A stretch of DNA of 25,227 bases, taken from contig WSUB01000316.1 of NCBI GenBank assembly GCA_019633425.1, positions 1 through 25,227 of the forward strand. The letters run 5' to 3'. Origin of the DNA: Tulasnella sp. 424 (taxonomy: Eukaryota; Basidiomycota; Agaricomycetes; Cantharellales; Tulasnellaceae). Below are positions 9,087 through 19,900 of the stretch, piece after piece. The position numbers and the translations under genes were made by a program. Positions within the stretch are counted from its first letter, which is position 1; the number at the start of each line of letters is the position of its first letter. The notes below the pieces were generated by a model. The model saw only the letters and a program-made list of their open reading frames with translations. It was not told the DNA's origin and did no database searches.

Positions 9087-11288
9087 ATGTCGCACACCCA
9101 GCAATCCGATCAGCCAGCGGCGTCCTCCTTCGCAAACTTGAAGAAAGCTCTCTCAGGCGAAATCGTTCGCCCGGGTGAACAAGGTTACGATTACGGGATT
9201 TTTCGATGGACGGATACGTCCGTCCGGCCTGCGAGCTATGTGGTGTTCCCCAAGAATGCGCAAGATGTTTCGAAGGCGGTCCGATTTGGGAGAGAAGAAG
9301 GGTTGGAATTGGCTGTTTGCGGCGGAGGGCATTCCTGGTCGGTGAGTGGCGGCACTGTTCCCTTTTCCCCTGTTCTCTTGGATTCCATTGCCTAGAAGCT
9401 TAGTTGGATGGCTTGCATGTAATAGAGCGCCTCTTCAACTACTGGACTCGTTATTCATTTGGGAAAATATCTTAACAACGCACGGTGTGATCCTGAAGCC
9501 AAGTTGCTTTACGTCGATGGTGGTGCTCTTTGGGAAACCGGTACGTCGTGCGTTTCCCCCATAAATACACTCCAAGCAGTTTTATTCCCAATGATGAAGG
9601 CTTGTACTGACTTGATTCATTCGTGATTTTTGGCCGATATGTCGATAGTCGACCGAGTGGGTATGGAGCACGGGTTAGCTACTGTTGCAGGGACAGTAAA
9701 CCATACCGGTGTTGGAGGGTACGAGCTTCACTCGCTTGAGTCGGAAATCATCTGCTTTACACTGACGGCGATCTTGTACTACTAGGTTAGCTTTGGGAGG
9801 CGGGTACGGTTGGCTTACTGGCCGACGTGGTATGGTAGTTGACAATATCGTTCAGGTACGTGGCTGCCTTGCTAACACGTGTTTATAAAATATGAAGCGC
9901 CAGTTTTTGATTCTTACTTGGTTTTTCAAACACGCCTTTAGTTCACTGTGGTCCTCGCTTCTGGTGAAATTGTCCTAGCTAACGAGAACGATCATCCTGA
10001 ACTATTCTGGGGCTGTCGAGGTACGTCAAGAAATCCTCGTCCTATTATACTGCCACCCAACCCACTAACACTTCTTTAACTTCAGGCGGAGGCTGTAACT
10101 TTGGCGTTATAACCGAATTCGTGTTCAAAGCTCACCCACAAAGATCCACCGTTTTCGTCACATTCCTCACCTTCCCAATGGAGAAACTTGATAGAGTGGT
10201 CGAAGCAACGGAAGATTGGTATATGACGGCCGGATCCGACGAAGGCTGTCATCTGAGGTGTAATGGTGCAGGAGCTGGGGCAAAGGTGAGGATTGCCGTG
10301 CTATGTTTTCCCTATCATTTCCCTCATTTAGGACTTTCGCTAACTAGTAGTGAGCTTGGTCTGAAAGGATACTAAACTCGTAGTAAGAGTAGTTTACTTT
10401 TACAATGGGACTCCTGAAGAGGGCCGAAAAGCGGCAAAGAAGCTGTACGATGCCGGTGAGACTTTGATTGAACCGACTTTCAAGGTTTCACAGAGCTAAC
10501 CTGCGAGACGTCAGGTCCTTCTCACGAGAACGCAATGGAGGAATTGCCATACACGAAACTTAATAGCATAGCGGTGCGATTTTTTTTCCCTGTTCTTGAC
10601 CTCCCTTGAATATGCTCATCTCTTTGTTTGGCAGAATGCCGTAAACTCGCACGGAGGGAGAAAGTATGCCAAAGGACTTACGATGAGATCCCAGAGTAAG
10701 CTATCTCGCTACCTTGGGGTTGCTCGATGAACTCCCCTGACGACAACCGCTGTGGTGCTTTAGTGACGCCCACGGTTATGAAGGACTTGGTCGCAGCGAT
10801 GGATCAAGCGAACAAATTGTCGGCGAACTTTACGAATTGCGGTGTATTGGTTGATTACACTCCTAAGCACGCCGTGATGTCTGTACCGTTGGATTCGACC
10901 GCATATGCAGGACGAGGGACCGTAAGCGCCGCTGTCTTCCTTCGATTGTCGTGTGACACTGTTGATCGCGCAATGGCTCTTCCAGGGTATAGAATTCCTC
11001 GCATGGATCTACTACACTGACCCTGGCCTGGATGACGTTACTCGGGACCACGTTCGTCGATGGTGCAGCATCGTGTCCAGCGAGGCATCCATTGCGACCA
11101 AAGCCGGGAAGGGCGACGAGGCGCTGGGTGTCGGGTACGCAAACTACGACCCCGACCCAAAAGGAGCGGCGATGGTATTTGGACCGAATTACGAAAGGTT
11201 GAGAAAGGTTAAGCAAAAGTACGACCCAGAGTGCGTTTGGAGGAAATGGTATCCAATCGAACCAGCCGCGGAGCCGAAACTAGCTTGA
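9087..11288 (+). CDS. FAD-linked oxidoreductase with BBE domain, tandem paralogue 1
   Basis: Eleven exons: 9087-9341, 9426-9540, 9649-9718, 9786-9855, 9942-10020, 10086-10285, 10368-10455, 10515-10573, 10635-10695, 10764-10921, 10986-11288; 485 residues, no internal stop. VCGGGHSW carries His82, the expected covalent FAD attachment site. At the position of the second (cysteinyl) link, the motif AGTVNHTGVGG has Val, so a single covalent bond is predicted. The BBE domain ends the protein with YANYDPDPKG (436-445) and KQKYDPECVW. No signal peptide is present, so a cytosolic location is likely. The nearest relatives by pattern are 6-hydroxynicotine-oxidase-like and AA7-like fungal enzymes; the substrate is unknown. 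Exons 2-10 have exactly the same lengths as in the next gene (12050), showing tandem duplication. The donor of intron 8 (GTGCGA) is weak. Confidence 0.92.
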
Positions 11289-11980
11289 TCCGGGTGGCAT
11301 TGCTATATATAGTTGGTGGCAGCGAGGGATGACAAACAGCGTAGAATAGATTGCCTTCGGCTTTTGGAGTAGATGCCGTTGGTCCGACTTGCACGGATCA
11401 ATAAAATCATTATCGAAGCGATGCTCTGCCTATCTTTCCGTTCGCGGTGGACCTTTGGGGCGGCTCCATGTCTGGAGAGCCAAGAAGTGACGCCGAGGAT
11501 CCCGTTCCCGCCGCATTGGGTAATATGGCACATATACTGTCCGGAAATTACCGCACGCCCCCGACCCAATATAGCCCGTACAATCTTACGAATCGTACCC
11601 ACAAGTCTGTCCGTGACATGTGCAGAGCGTCTTGCACCACCACCCCAAATCGAGCGTTGGAATCAATTGCAGCCTCGTAGTATCACGTCATCTCAAGACA
11701 AGTAACTCCTCCAGCTCCTGGCATTGAAAACCCTAAGAGGGTAGTCACATGCATCGACCAGAGACATATGACGAGATCGCTGTCCTTTGCATGTTTCCAC
11801 TAGCTACAAGAAACTTCAGAACAAGCGCTTTTTGGTCCCCACCGAGGAAAGAAAGTTCGAGGAGAATGGTTCCTGTCATACACAATCGGCGTTCGGGTCT
11901 CTACACCCGTTAACCGGCAGAAGCTTAACAGCCGTCTCTGTGAACTATTCCACTCTCGGTCTTCAAGTGACCGTTTCCCG
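11289..11980. other. Intergenic region between the tandem oxidoreductases
   Basis: No convincing gene. Short open frames at 11373-11705 and on the opposite strand have no recognisable domain and no splice context. The right end is the promoter of the gene at 12050. Confidence 0.5.
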
Positions 11981-11987
11981 TATAAAA
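11981..11987 (+). promoter_or_regulatory. TATA box of oxidoreductase paralogue 2
   Basis: TATAAAA lies 69 bases before the ATG at 12050. An in-frame ATG at 12008 is only 27 bases from it and would fall at or before the expected transcription start, so the box favours 12050 as the real start. Confidence 0.6.
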
Positions 11988-12049
11988 AGAGAGCGCTTGG
12001 TTGCAGGATGGATGATCATTCATCGAACCCAGCCATCACAGTTTCCAAA

Positions 12050-14133
12050 ATGTCTTCAGCCTACGACCAGCTCAAGTCAACCCTCTTCGGCGAAATAGTT
12101 CGCCCAGGAGACGAGGGTTACGAATACGGAATTGCTCGTTGGAGCGACAACAGCGTCCAACAAGCCGCGTACGTTGTCTTCCCCAAGAACGCGGAAGACG
12201 TTGCCGCAGCTATCAAATTTGCCAAGGCTGAAAAGGTGGACATTGCTGTTTGCGGTGGAGGACATTCCTGGTCGGTACGTATCGAGCGTTTGATAGGGCC
12301 TCCCTCGATGACTGACCCCGCGTTTTCGTGCCAAGGGGTCTTCCTCCACCACCGGCTTAGTGATCCACTTGGGCAAATACCTCAACACTGCTCGATGCGA
12401 CCCAGATGCGAAGCTCATCTACGTTGGAGGCGGAGCAGTTTGGGAGCCTGGTAGGTTACTCCAATTGTCGTGTCACGGCGCAGGATGGTTCAGTCAATGA
12501 CCTTTTTGCTTTCTGCAGTCGACAAAGCAGGCGCTGAGCACGGCTTAGCCACTGTTGCTGGCACAGTCAACCACACCGGGGTCGGCGGGTAAGTAAAAGA
12601 TGTATTCTGGTAGTGCTCATCAAAATCTGACTCTCGCGAAATGATAATTTTAGGCTAGTCCTAGGAGGTGGATGGGGATGGCTCACCGGTCAACACGGTC
12701 TCGCTTTGGACAACTTGGCTCAGGTTCGTCATTAAACGTTCGACATGGACTTTGAGGGCTTAGCTTGACGTATTCCAGATCACCATCGTCCTAGCTTCAG
12801 GCGAGATCGTCACCGCCAACGAAACAGAACACCCCGATCTATTCTGGGGCTGCAGGGGTAAGGCTACATGTCATCCAAGCAATTATTCCTTTTCCCTCAC
12901 TCAATTCAACGTGAATTATATCAGGCGGCGGATCCAACTTTGGGGTTATCACTGAATTCGTATTCAAGGCCCACCCTCAACGCTCCACCGTTTTTTTCAG
13001 CTTCATCTGGTTCCCGGTCGACCGCTTAGAGGAAATCGTCACTACCATGGAGGAATGGCTCGAGACTGCCGGACAAAATGAAACTTGTCACTGGGGTTAT
13101 TTCAGAGGTGGTCCTGGGTCTGAGGTGTGTATTGTGCTCCCTCCCTTCCGGAAAGGTTGTTTCAGGCTGACCAGGTCGGATGCAGAACGGAGAGCCTGTC
13201 ATTCGGCTAATGTACTTCTACAACGGTCCAGTCGATGAAGCAAGGAAAGCAGCAAAGAACTTTTACGACCTGGGTGGGTAGTCAGGATGTTCCTTCTTCT
13301 GTCGCTCAGGTTATAGATGCTGACGAAACTTCGATCTCCCTATATATACCATGATCTTCCCTAGGACCTGCTGGTGAACTCGCATTCGATGAAATGCCGT
13401 ACGTTCAACTCAACAGCATTCAAGTGAGCTCTTTGATTTCCACCCTCAACGACGGCGCACTGATTCGTCTTTTCGGCGCATAGAATCTTGCTATGGGTCA
13501 TGGAGGCCGCAAGTACTGCAAGGGCATCACAGTGAAACCCAAGCGTATGTCTAGACCTATGTATCGCTAATCCTCGTATCCGTCCAAAACTCACACTATA
13601 CTCTTTTCCCTCCTTACAGTGACATACGAGGCGGTCAAAGCCTTAATCACTGCCATAGACGAATCAGTCAAGGACGAGCCCGAATTCGCAGCTTCCGGCG
13701 CCTTGTTCGAGTTCACTCCGAAACAAGCTGTCCTTTCCGTCCCACTTGACGCTACGGCTTATGCAGGGCGTGGAACTGTACGTACCCCGTTCCTTACTCG
13801 CGTTCCGTCGCGCTGACTCAAACCGGAATACCTACACAGGGTCGAGAATGCCTCACGTTCATATTCTACAAGACCCCATCGCTCGACTCCAAAGCGCGAA
13901 CAGCTGTTCGTGGATACTGTGAGGCCGTAGCCCAAACGACACCTGTTGCAGACCGTGCAGGCAAAGGAGACGACGCTATTGGTGTCGCGTACGCCAACTA
14001 CGATCCCGAGCCAAAGGGAGCCGCGCTAGTGTTCGGACCCAATTATGCAAGGTTGAGGGAGGTGAAGAGGAAATACGACCCGGAGGGCGTTTTCAACAAG
14101 TGGTACCCGATCGAGCCGGCCGCTGCAGCTTAG
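12050..14133 (+). CDS. FAD-linked oxidoreductase with BBE domain, tandem paralogue 2
   Basis: Eleven exons: 12050-12274, 12336-12450, 12519-12588, 12654-12723, 12779-12857, 12925-13124, 13186-13273, 13365-13423, 13484-13544, 13620-13777, 13840-14133; 472 residues. VCGGGHSW carries His72 for covalent FAD; the second attachment position is Val in AGTVNHTGVGG, as in the neighbour. The BBE domain contains YANYDPEPKG and ends KRKYDPEGVF...WYPIEP. Exon lengths 2-10 (115, 70, 70, 79, 200, 88, 59, 61, 158 nt) are identical to those of 9087-11288, while intron sequences have diverged, so the duplication is not recent. An in-frame ATG at 12008 would add 14 residues; 12050 is preferred for its CAAAATG context and the TATA position. 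No signal peptide. Substrate unknown. Confidence 0.93.
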
Positions 14134-14701
14134 TAAATAGTGATAACACGACCCTTGCATGGGATTTGTAATTCTATGAATTGAAAAGCATCCCCATTTC
14201 ATGTCACGCTTGCACACTAGATTCGCGACTGCTGTTCACAACGAAGATTTATTATTTTACAGCAACCAAGAACTCCTTACGATACTGCGGGGATCAGCTG
14301 AGTAGAGAGAGATACAGAAAGAAGAAAATGAAAACCAATGAAAAAAATGCCCAGCTTTCATGCAGGAGCGCATGCATGGCGATGAGAGGTTTGTTTAGTA
14401 AAGATGAAAAGATACACATACATAATCAAGCGAAACCACTATCGGGGACTTTGAAAGCGAAATGCGAGAGATATACGACGATATTGGATAGAGAGGGAGA
14501 GCATGCACTGCAAATAGGGTCCGTGTGCGGTGGAATGCAAAAATGCGAAGCGACTTTAATGCCAAATGCTACCTTCGATGAACCCGGCCAAACGAAGTAA
14601 AGGTTGGGGTGCGCTCATCTCTTTGAGCACGCTACCCATCCTCCACCTCCGTTCAACGGATTATTGGGTTTGTTTGTGAGAGATGAAATATCCCGCCTGT
14701 C
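14134..14701. other. Convergent intergenic region
   Basis: It lies between the plus-strand oxidoreductase stop and the stop of a minus-strand frame. It probably contains both 3' ends. A 139-residue open frame at 14181-14600 is Lys/Cys-rich low-quality sequence with no domain, and I do not treat it as a gene. Confidence 0.5.
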
Positions 14702-15334
14702 CTACTCCTTATCGGCGGGGATATTCAAGTACGAATTTGGCGAGAATGCTCCTCCGTTCAAGAACGACAAGAACTGCGAATTCGGCGACGTCGGCATCTC
14801 GAACGCTCCAGCCAACCACGAATCCGTTGCACCACCGGCTAGCGCTTGTGAGAGTGCGGGACCCGATTGATCGACCATAATGGGCGTCGACCCGTTCGTG
14901 CCCTGAGACGGTGGGGTAGCAACGTTGGAAGACGAGCCAGACATGAACGACGACGCGTCGTTGCTACCACTGCTGTTGTGCGCGGCACCCAACGACGGCC
15001 TCCTCGAATCGAATCCGAAATCCGCGGTCGAAGCAGACTGGGGTGGCATGGTGAACTGAGACGTGGTCGAGCTCGCAGATTGAGGGATAGCGAAGGGCAG
15101 ATACGAATTGTACGGCGAGTTGCCAAACAGGCTGAAGTTGGATAGCATGTTTGGTGAAGCGGTATTGGCCGATGCTGTCTGCGGACTTCTGCTCATGCTG
15201 CTCTCGGGAAGACCACCGGTGCTGATTGATTGGATGACGCGTTGTTGTTGCTTGACTTGCTGGGCCGCTTTGGCCTCCTCGGCCTTCTTGGCTTTCACAG
15301 CTTCAATGATCTTGCTAAGTTCTTCGCATGGTTT
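14702..15334 (-). CDS. Unidentified Ser/Ala/Pro/Asn-rich reading frame, possible 3' exon
   Basis: An open minus-strand frame ends with TAG at 14704-14702. From a candidate acceptor (CAG at 15337-15335) it encodes 210 residues: a charged, helix-prone start (EELSKIIEAVKAKKAEEAK and a Gln run) and then a Ser/Asn/Pro-rich tail like an activation domain or disordered linker. There is no good in-frame ATG near its beginning. It could be the last exon of the bZIP gene: a GTACGT donor at 15746 and this acceptor are both phase 0, but the intron would be about 412 nt, long for this locus. It could instead be a separate gene with an unseen first exon; the minus-sense pyrimidine-rich stretch at 15480-15563 fits either a promoter or an intron. 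I do not recognise the product. Confidence 0.45.
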   Translation of the reverse strand, partial: KPCEELSKIIEAVKAKKAEEAKAAQQVKQQQRVIQSISTGGLPESSMSRSPQTASANTASPNMLSNFSLFGNSPYNSYLPFAIPQSASSTTSQFTMPPQSASTADFGFDSRRPSLGAAHNSSGSNDASSFMSGSSSNVATPPSQGTNGSTPIMVDQSGPALSQALAGGATDSWLAGAFEMPTSPNSQFLSFLNGGAFSPNSYLNIPADKE

Positions 15335-15662
15335 CTGTTGGTACGTCGGGAGTCGAGTCGTACATCGGTCCACGGATGGAAAGTCGGTGAGAGCGGGAGG
15401 TCCGTAATCGAGTGAGTTGCCACCGCAATTCGGACGGCGCGACGTGAGGTGGTTTGAGGATCGGGAGAGGGGGTACCGTAAAGAGAAAAAAAGGAAGGTG
15501 TGGGTCAGCGACCAGAAAAAAAGGATAAAAAAAAGTAAAAAGAAAATAAGAAGAGAACCGAGCATGGAAAGAATACAGGTTTGACACGGCAACACTAGGT
15601 AATACATGATGGGAAGGACAAGTCATAGAAGAAGAGAACGCCAGACGCCAGCTGGGAGCCGC

Positions 15663-17753
15663 TCAAAGCAACCCCAGCCAACGAGCGTTCATCCTCGCTT
15701 GACGAACAGCAGCTCGGAGATCAAGAGAATAATAAACAAGACGTACATCAGACTCATCCAGACCAGGCATCCCACCATCGCACTTGACTTTACTCGACAG
15801 CTCACGACACAATTCGTCCATGTCGCACTCCTATTATCGGAGCCATCAGCCTTCCCGATCCCATCACACGAAAAGAGGTCCAAGCGCACGAACCTCGAAC
15901 CGCGGGTGCTGCTTCAACGCATTCCAAACCTCCTTCAGCTTCATTGTCTTCTTATCCGAATAAGTCTGAGGCACGGACGGTACGCCCGCGACGCCCGGCA
16001 CGGTGCCCAACGTCCCCACCGGCTGCTGTTCGATCAACTTGGCCAGGTCTTCTTTGCTCTTTGGGCAATTCGATCCATCGTGTTCAAGTGCACCGGGAGG
16101 AAGGTTCGGTTTGGCGATGTTCATGGCGGTCATGTTCGGATTGTGAGAGCTTGAGCCTGGTAGAGGGGCTTCATCCGGATCGGCGCCACCACATGGAGAG
16201 CTGGACCGTACTGGGAGGGAAGGCCTGTTGGAAGTGTTCATTTCTCTTGACTCCAAGGAGAACGCGTTATTGGTCGAAGCAGCCTTGGCAGACGTCGCAA
16301 CATGATCAATGGGCGAGTTGCCGCTCCCCGATGGGCTCAAACCGGTCATCATCCCGGCCCCGTTATTGTTCCCCGACGAGGGGGAAAACGAGCTGAACGG
16401 GATGAGCTCGCTAAAGTTGTCGGTCGACGTGAGGAGGTCCTCCATCCGGTCGCTCGGGGGGTTCGCCTGCGACACGAGACTCGGATCCGAGCCCACTCCA
16501 GCGAGAGTCTGATCGAGCGCAGCGTTTTGGAAGAATTGGTCCCAGGCGCTGAAATCGGTGTAACTCGTGTACATGGGGTTACTGGCCAGGGTGGTGTACG
16601 GTGAGGGCACGGCATTGGTCGGTGGAGGGGAGAAGAAGGTTAGGGGTGGGCTGCTGGCGTTCATGCTATTGGTGGGGTTGGTCGGGGGTGTGCCCATCGT
16701 GATCAGATTTTCGGTGCTACCCAGAGAAGAGAACGATAGGAGTGGCGTGTAACCGGTTCCATTGGATCCACCGGCTTGCTGTTGGGGGTTGGATTCTTTG
16801 GGGGTCGCACTAGGGACGGTTGATGGGGACTTCTCTACTGGGGATGTAGCGGTAGAGGGAGTCGTACGGCTGCCCGAAACAGTGGGGGTCGACGTGCTTC
16901 GAGGAGTCTGAGCGGAGTTGAAGTTGAATGTGAAAGCCGATTGCTTAAGCATCAGGTTCTCATTTTGGAGGCGCCCCAACAACTCGCGCAGGTTCTCATT
17001 CTCCGTTGCTTGGGCCGAGCTTTTTTGCTCAAGCGCGGAAACCTGATCCTCGAGCTGACGTGTGTGTGCGCAAGGAAGGCGATGGAAAATCCGGCAGGGG
17101 AGGTGGAGGCGCGAAATTAGTAATCGCAATTACGAGAGGTTCGGGCGAGGCCGACGGGGAGATTTAACTTACGTCCTTGACATGCTTCTCCTTTCGTTCT
17201 CTGAAGGCGCGTTGAGCAGCTCGATTTTGTTCTTTTCGCTTCATTGCGCGAGCCTCGTCACCGGTGCTCTTGCGCTTGGTTCCCTTCTTGCCGGGTTCTA
17301 GTGGGATGGCGAGCGGGTCAGTCCATGCTCCAACTAATTAAGCGCGGAAGCAGCCCAAAGTGGGGATGTCCACTCACGTTCTTTCTGAGACTTGGATGGT
17401 GGTTGGTCGGAGTCGGAGTCGGACTCGTCGGATTCGTCGCGCTGGATCTTTTTCCGCTTGTGCTGCATGTCGTTGCCATCGGCACCAGCGCCGGCGGCGT
17501 CTAATGACTTGGACAAACCGCGGTTCGTGGTTGTAGGTGGGGAAGGGGAGGATTCTTCGCTGACTGGAGGGGAGACGCCCTGCTGCTGATTGATCTGCTG
17601 GGCTAGTGCTTGCGCGGAGATGGGTTGGTTTGGCGCGGCGGTGGGATTGAGTTGCTTGCTAAGGATGCTTAGAAAGTCGGATTCGTCGAGATTAGTGATT
17701 TGCTGAGGGAGAGTGGTTCCAGACAAGTCCCAGAGGTTGTGAGGAAAGTCCAT
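15663..17753 (-). CDS. AP-1-like bZIP transcription factor (Yap1/Pap1 type)
   Basis: Four exons on the minus strand: 17753-17378, 17297-17173, 17054-15894, 15830-15663; 609 residues. Basic region at 145-161 (KRKEQNRAAQRAFRERK) has the N-x-x-A-Q-x-x-F-R signature of the fungal Pap1/Yap family. The zipper follows with Leu168, 175, 189, 196 and 203. The middle is long, Ser/Thr/Pro-rich and probably disordered. The last exon holds a cysteine-rich domain with Cys556, Cys562 and Cys571 in CDMDELCRELSSKVKC, matching the C-terminal CRD that in Yap1/Pap1 senses peroxide and controls nuclear export. The following DESDVRLV fits the usual Yap1 ending. It likely controls oxidative-stress and drug-efflux genes; a link to the neighbouring MFS and oxidoreductases is inference. 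An upstream in-frame ATG at 17813 would add 20 residues. The C-terminus could instead be spliced to the frame at 14702-15334. Confidence 0.93.
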
Positions 17754-17828
17754 GGAGAGCGGGAGGAGGGAGGAGGAGGGAGGAAGATGGAGATTTGGTT
17801 GCTGACTGAGCAAATGTCTCGGTAAGGA

Positions 17829-17982
17829 CTGAGAGAGAGAGAGATTTGTGAAAAAGCTACGAGGCGATAAGTTTTGTCTTGCAACGGGGTTTATGAATGT
17901 CCTCTAGGATTGTGGAACCAGACGAAACGCGGACTGCGGATGTGAGTGGGAGGGGGGGAGACGAGATGAGGGGAGAGAGAGA
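17829..17982 (-). promoter_or_regulatory. CT-rich tracts upstream of the bZIP gene
   Basis: Read on the minus strand, 17829-17845 and 17941-17982 are CT-repeat-rich. Pyrimidine tracts just upstream of transcription starts are common in fungal promoters. The placement 80-230 bases before the ATG at 17753 fits a core promoter. Confidence 0.35.
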
Positions 17983-19417
17983 GTCTGGTGTGGTAGAAGA
18001 AGAGAGATATTCAAGTTGCGGCCTCCACCTCAGTTTAGACCTCCCACGTCGATGAATCCCAGAGTCTTCCATACGGCACCCAGTTGTCCCCCCAACCACC
18101 CCCACTGCATTCTCGACCCGTTTACTCTCTCCCCCAATAGTAGTTGCTGGCATCTGCAGGATCGCCTCAGACACGCTCAGCACTGTCCTCGGGCTAAACA
18201 CCGGCTACAAGAAACGCAGCACTGGGTCGCAATGCGTGCATGCCTACCACCTCGGCTTCAAGATACCGTGGAGTGCGCTTCGAATGCTTCCAGGCCCAAA
18301 ACACTTTACGCCCATTCTGGCTGTGACTCCCTTCTCACCTTCCCTTCGGTCCCTTTCGGTCGTTCCATCATCGCTCTCTCGTCACCTTCACTAACCTCCA
18401 CCCATAGCCGAGCCTCAGTCCCGAGGCGCCCAGGGTACGCGCAACTTGTCGATCCCGAACCCGGCGACCGACAAAGCGAAAACACGAAATACGCAAAACA
18501 AATCCAACGACGTCATCGGTTTTTGTTTAGCCGGTACCGTCCCGTTATCTCAGTTTCGGGGTCCCGCTGTTTATAGGCGATCGGGCGCTTGTTCCGGGCC
18601 CTGCCACCAGGTTTAACCTCCCAAAACGATCTCGACTTCGGCTAGGTGAATACCGAGGACTCTGGTCACGTGGGGATTTTACCCCCAAATGCGGCATACT
18701 TCCCGTGTTCGGCATTTGAGATGCCAGTTCTCTTTTCCATCTCGTTCTCGCGGTCTTTGGGGGTTCAGACAATCGCGATATACTCCCAACATTTCGCCTC
18801 GTGCCGTCAACTAGACCATCAAGGCACCCCCAAGCCACACCTGGCACCTCTACTGCTCCTGCTCTCTGTGAAGGGACTTGTCCGCGGAGTACTTGAATGG
18901 TTCGATGCACCCTCGACCATCCTGGGGGCCCATCTGACGACCGAACACGAGTCCCAGTTACGGTGTCGGTCCGCTGACCCGCCCCTCCTCGCAGTGCATT
19001 CAAATCTCCGAGGCCTGGATAACTGGCGCACCTGCATCTTTAACGCGACAGATGTGAGAGTCATCGATCTTCACGCTTTTGTGTGGGGTAAGTCCCTCCC
19101 ATTCTTCGATTCTTTATTTTGTTTTCTGCCGAGAGGGCCGAGGGCCAAGACAAACTTGGCTATTTGAGTAACAAGAACATGATAGACCACAGCCCGGATT
19201 GGGGGGAGTTGTATGTCTACTTGGCACGCTTTTAGACGGTTTTAACCGAGTAACGTTTGGGTCCCTTTGGTCGAGGTACGGCTTGATGTATACCGCTGCC
19301 CACATGCTCAACCAGGACCATTTCCTTGTGATCCCTCCTTCTTCGATCACCCCGCGATTGTACTTTTCAGCCCCCTTTTAATCTTTGCCGGAATTTCAAG
19401 TCTAATCATAATTTGTG
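17983..19417. other. Gene-poor region between the bZIP gene and the F-box duplication
   Basis: About 1.4 kb with no recognisable protein. Overlapping open frames at 18016-18576 (+), 18545-19003 (-) and 18646-19167 (+) have no domain, no convincing splice structure and contradict one another. A short block at 18942-18991 recurs at 24894-24947. Confidence 0.45.
18942..18991 (+). repeat. Dispersed short repeat, left copy
   Basis: The block from CGAACACGAGTCCCAGTTA through CGGTGTCGGTCCG is repeated at 24894-24947 in the same orientation, with one substitution and a 3-bp indel in the core. The copies lie outside both ends of the F-box duplication. Confidence 0.6.
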
Positions 19418-19900
19418 GGCCGACAATTGACCGTACCCCCTAATTTGATCGTCGGGCAGAGCCAAATCCGTTTCCAGAACGTGCCGTGCACGCCTACATA
19501 ACAATCGAACCTACCCGCCTTCGCAAGTTGTTATCAGTATGGCCCGGGAGACTACATAGACACCGACTCCATTGCCATGGCTTGCATACTTTGATCGCGT
19601 TGGAGGAATGACACCGCGGTCACCAAACAAACGCCGCCGACCCACTAGAACCCACGAGCGGCTTTGTCGAATATTTCATGATGGGGAAATCACGCGAGAC
19701 CAAGTCCAGCCAAGACCATAATCTTGCTACCGTTCTATCATCACGCACGCTGATCATTCCACAAGTCTGTTCTTAGGTGTAACCCTCGTACTAAAGATCA
19801 CGTTACTACGTTAGGCGTGAATACACAACATTCGGCTAGTATGCCGTGTCATTTAGGCCCCTCGGAAAACCAACAATAACGCAGCTTTTCCTTTCCTCCA

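Noticed and set aside
12008..12049. Upstream ATG for oxidoreductase paralogue 2
   Set aside because: It lies only 27 bases from the TATA box, so it is probably at or before the transcription start; the ATG at 12050 has better context.
15488..15607. Hydrophobic N-terminus (MYYLVLPCQTC...) as a signal or membrane segment of the 14702 frame
   Set aside because: The hydrophobicity comes from a pyrimidine-rich non-coding tract, more likely an intron or promoter.
18016..19167. Three overlapping frames of 152-186 residues in the gene-poor region
   Set aside because: They conflict with each other, have no recognisable domain, no repeat-free homology within the window and no convincing splice sites.
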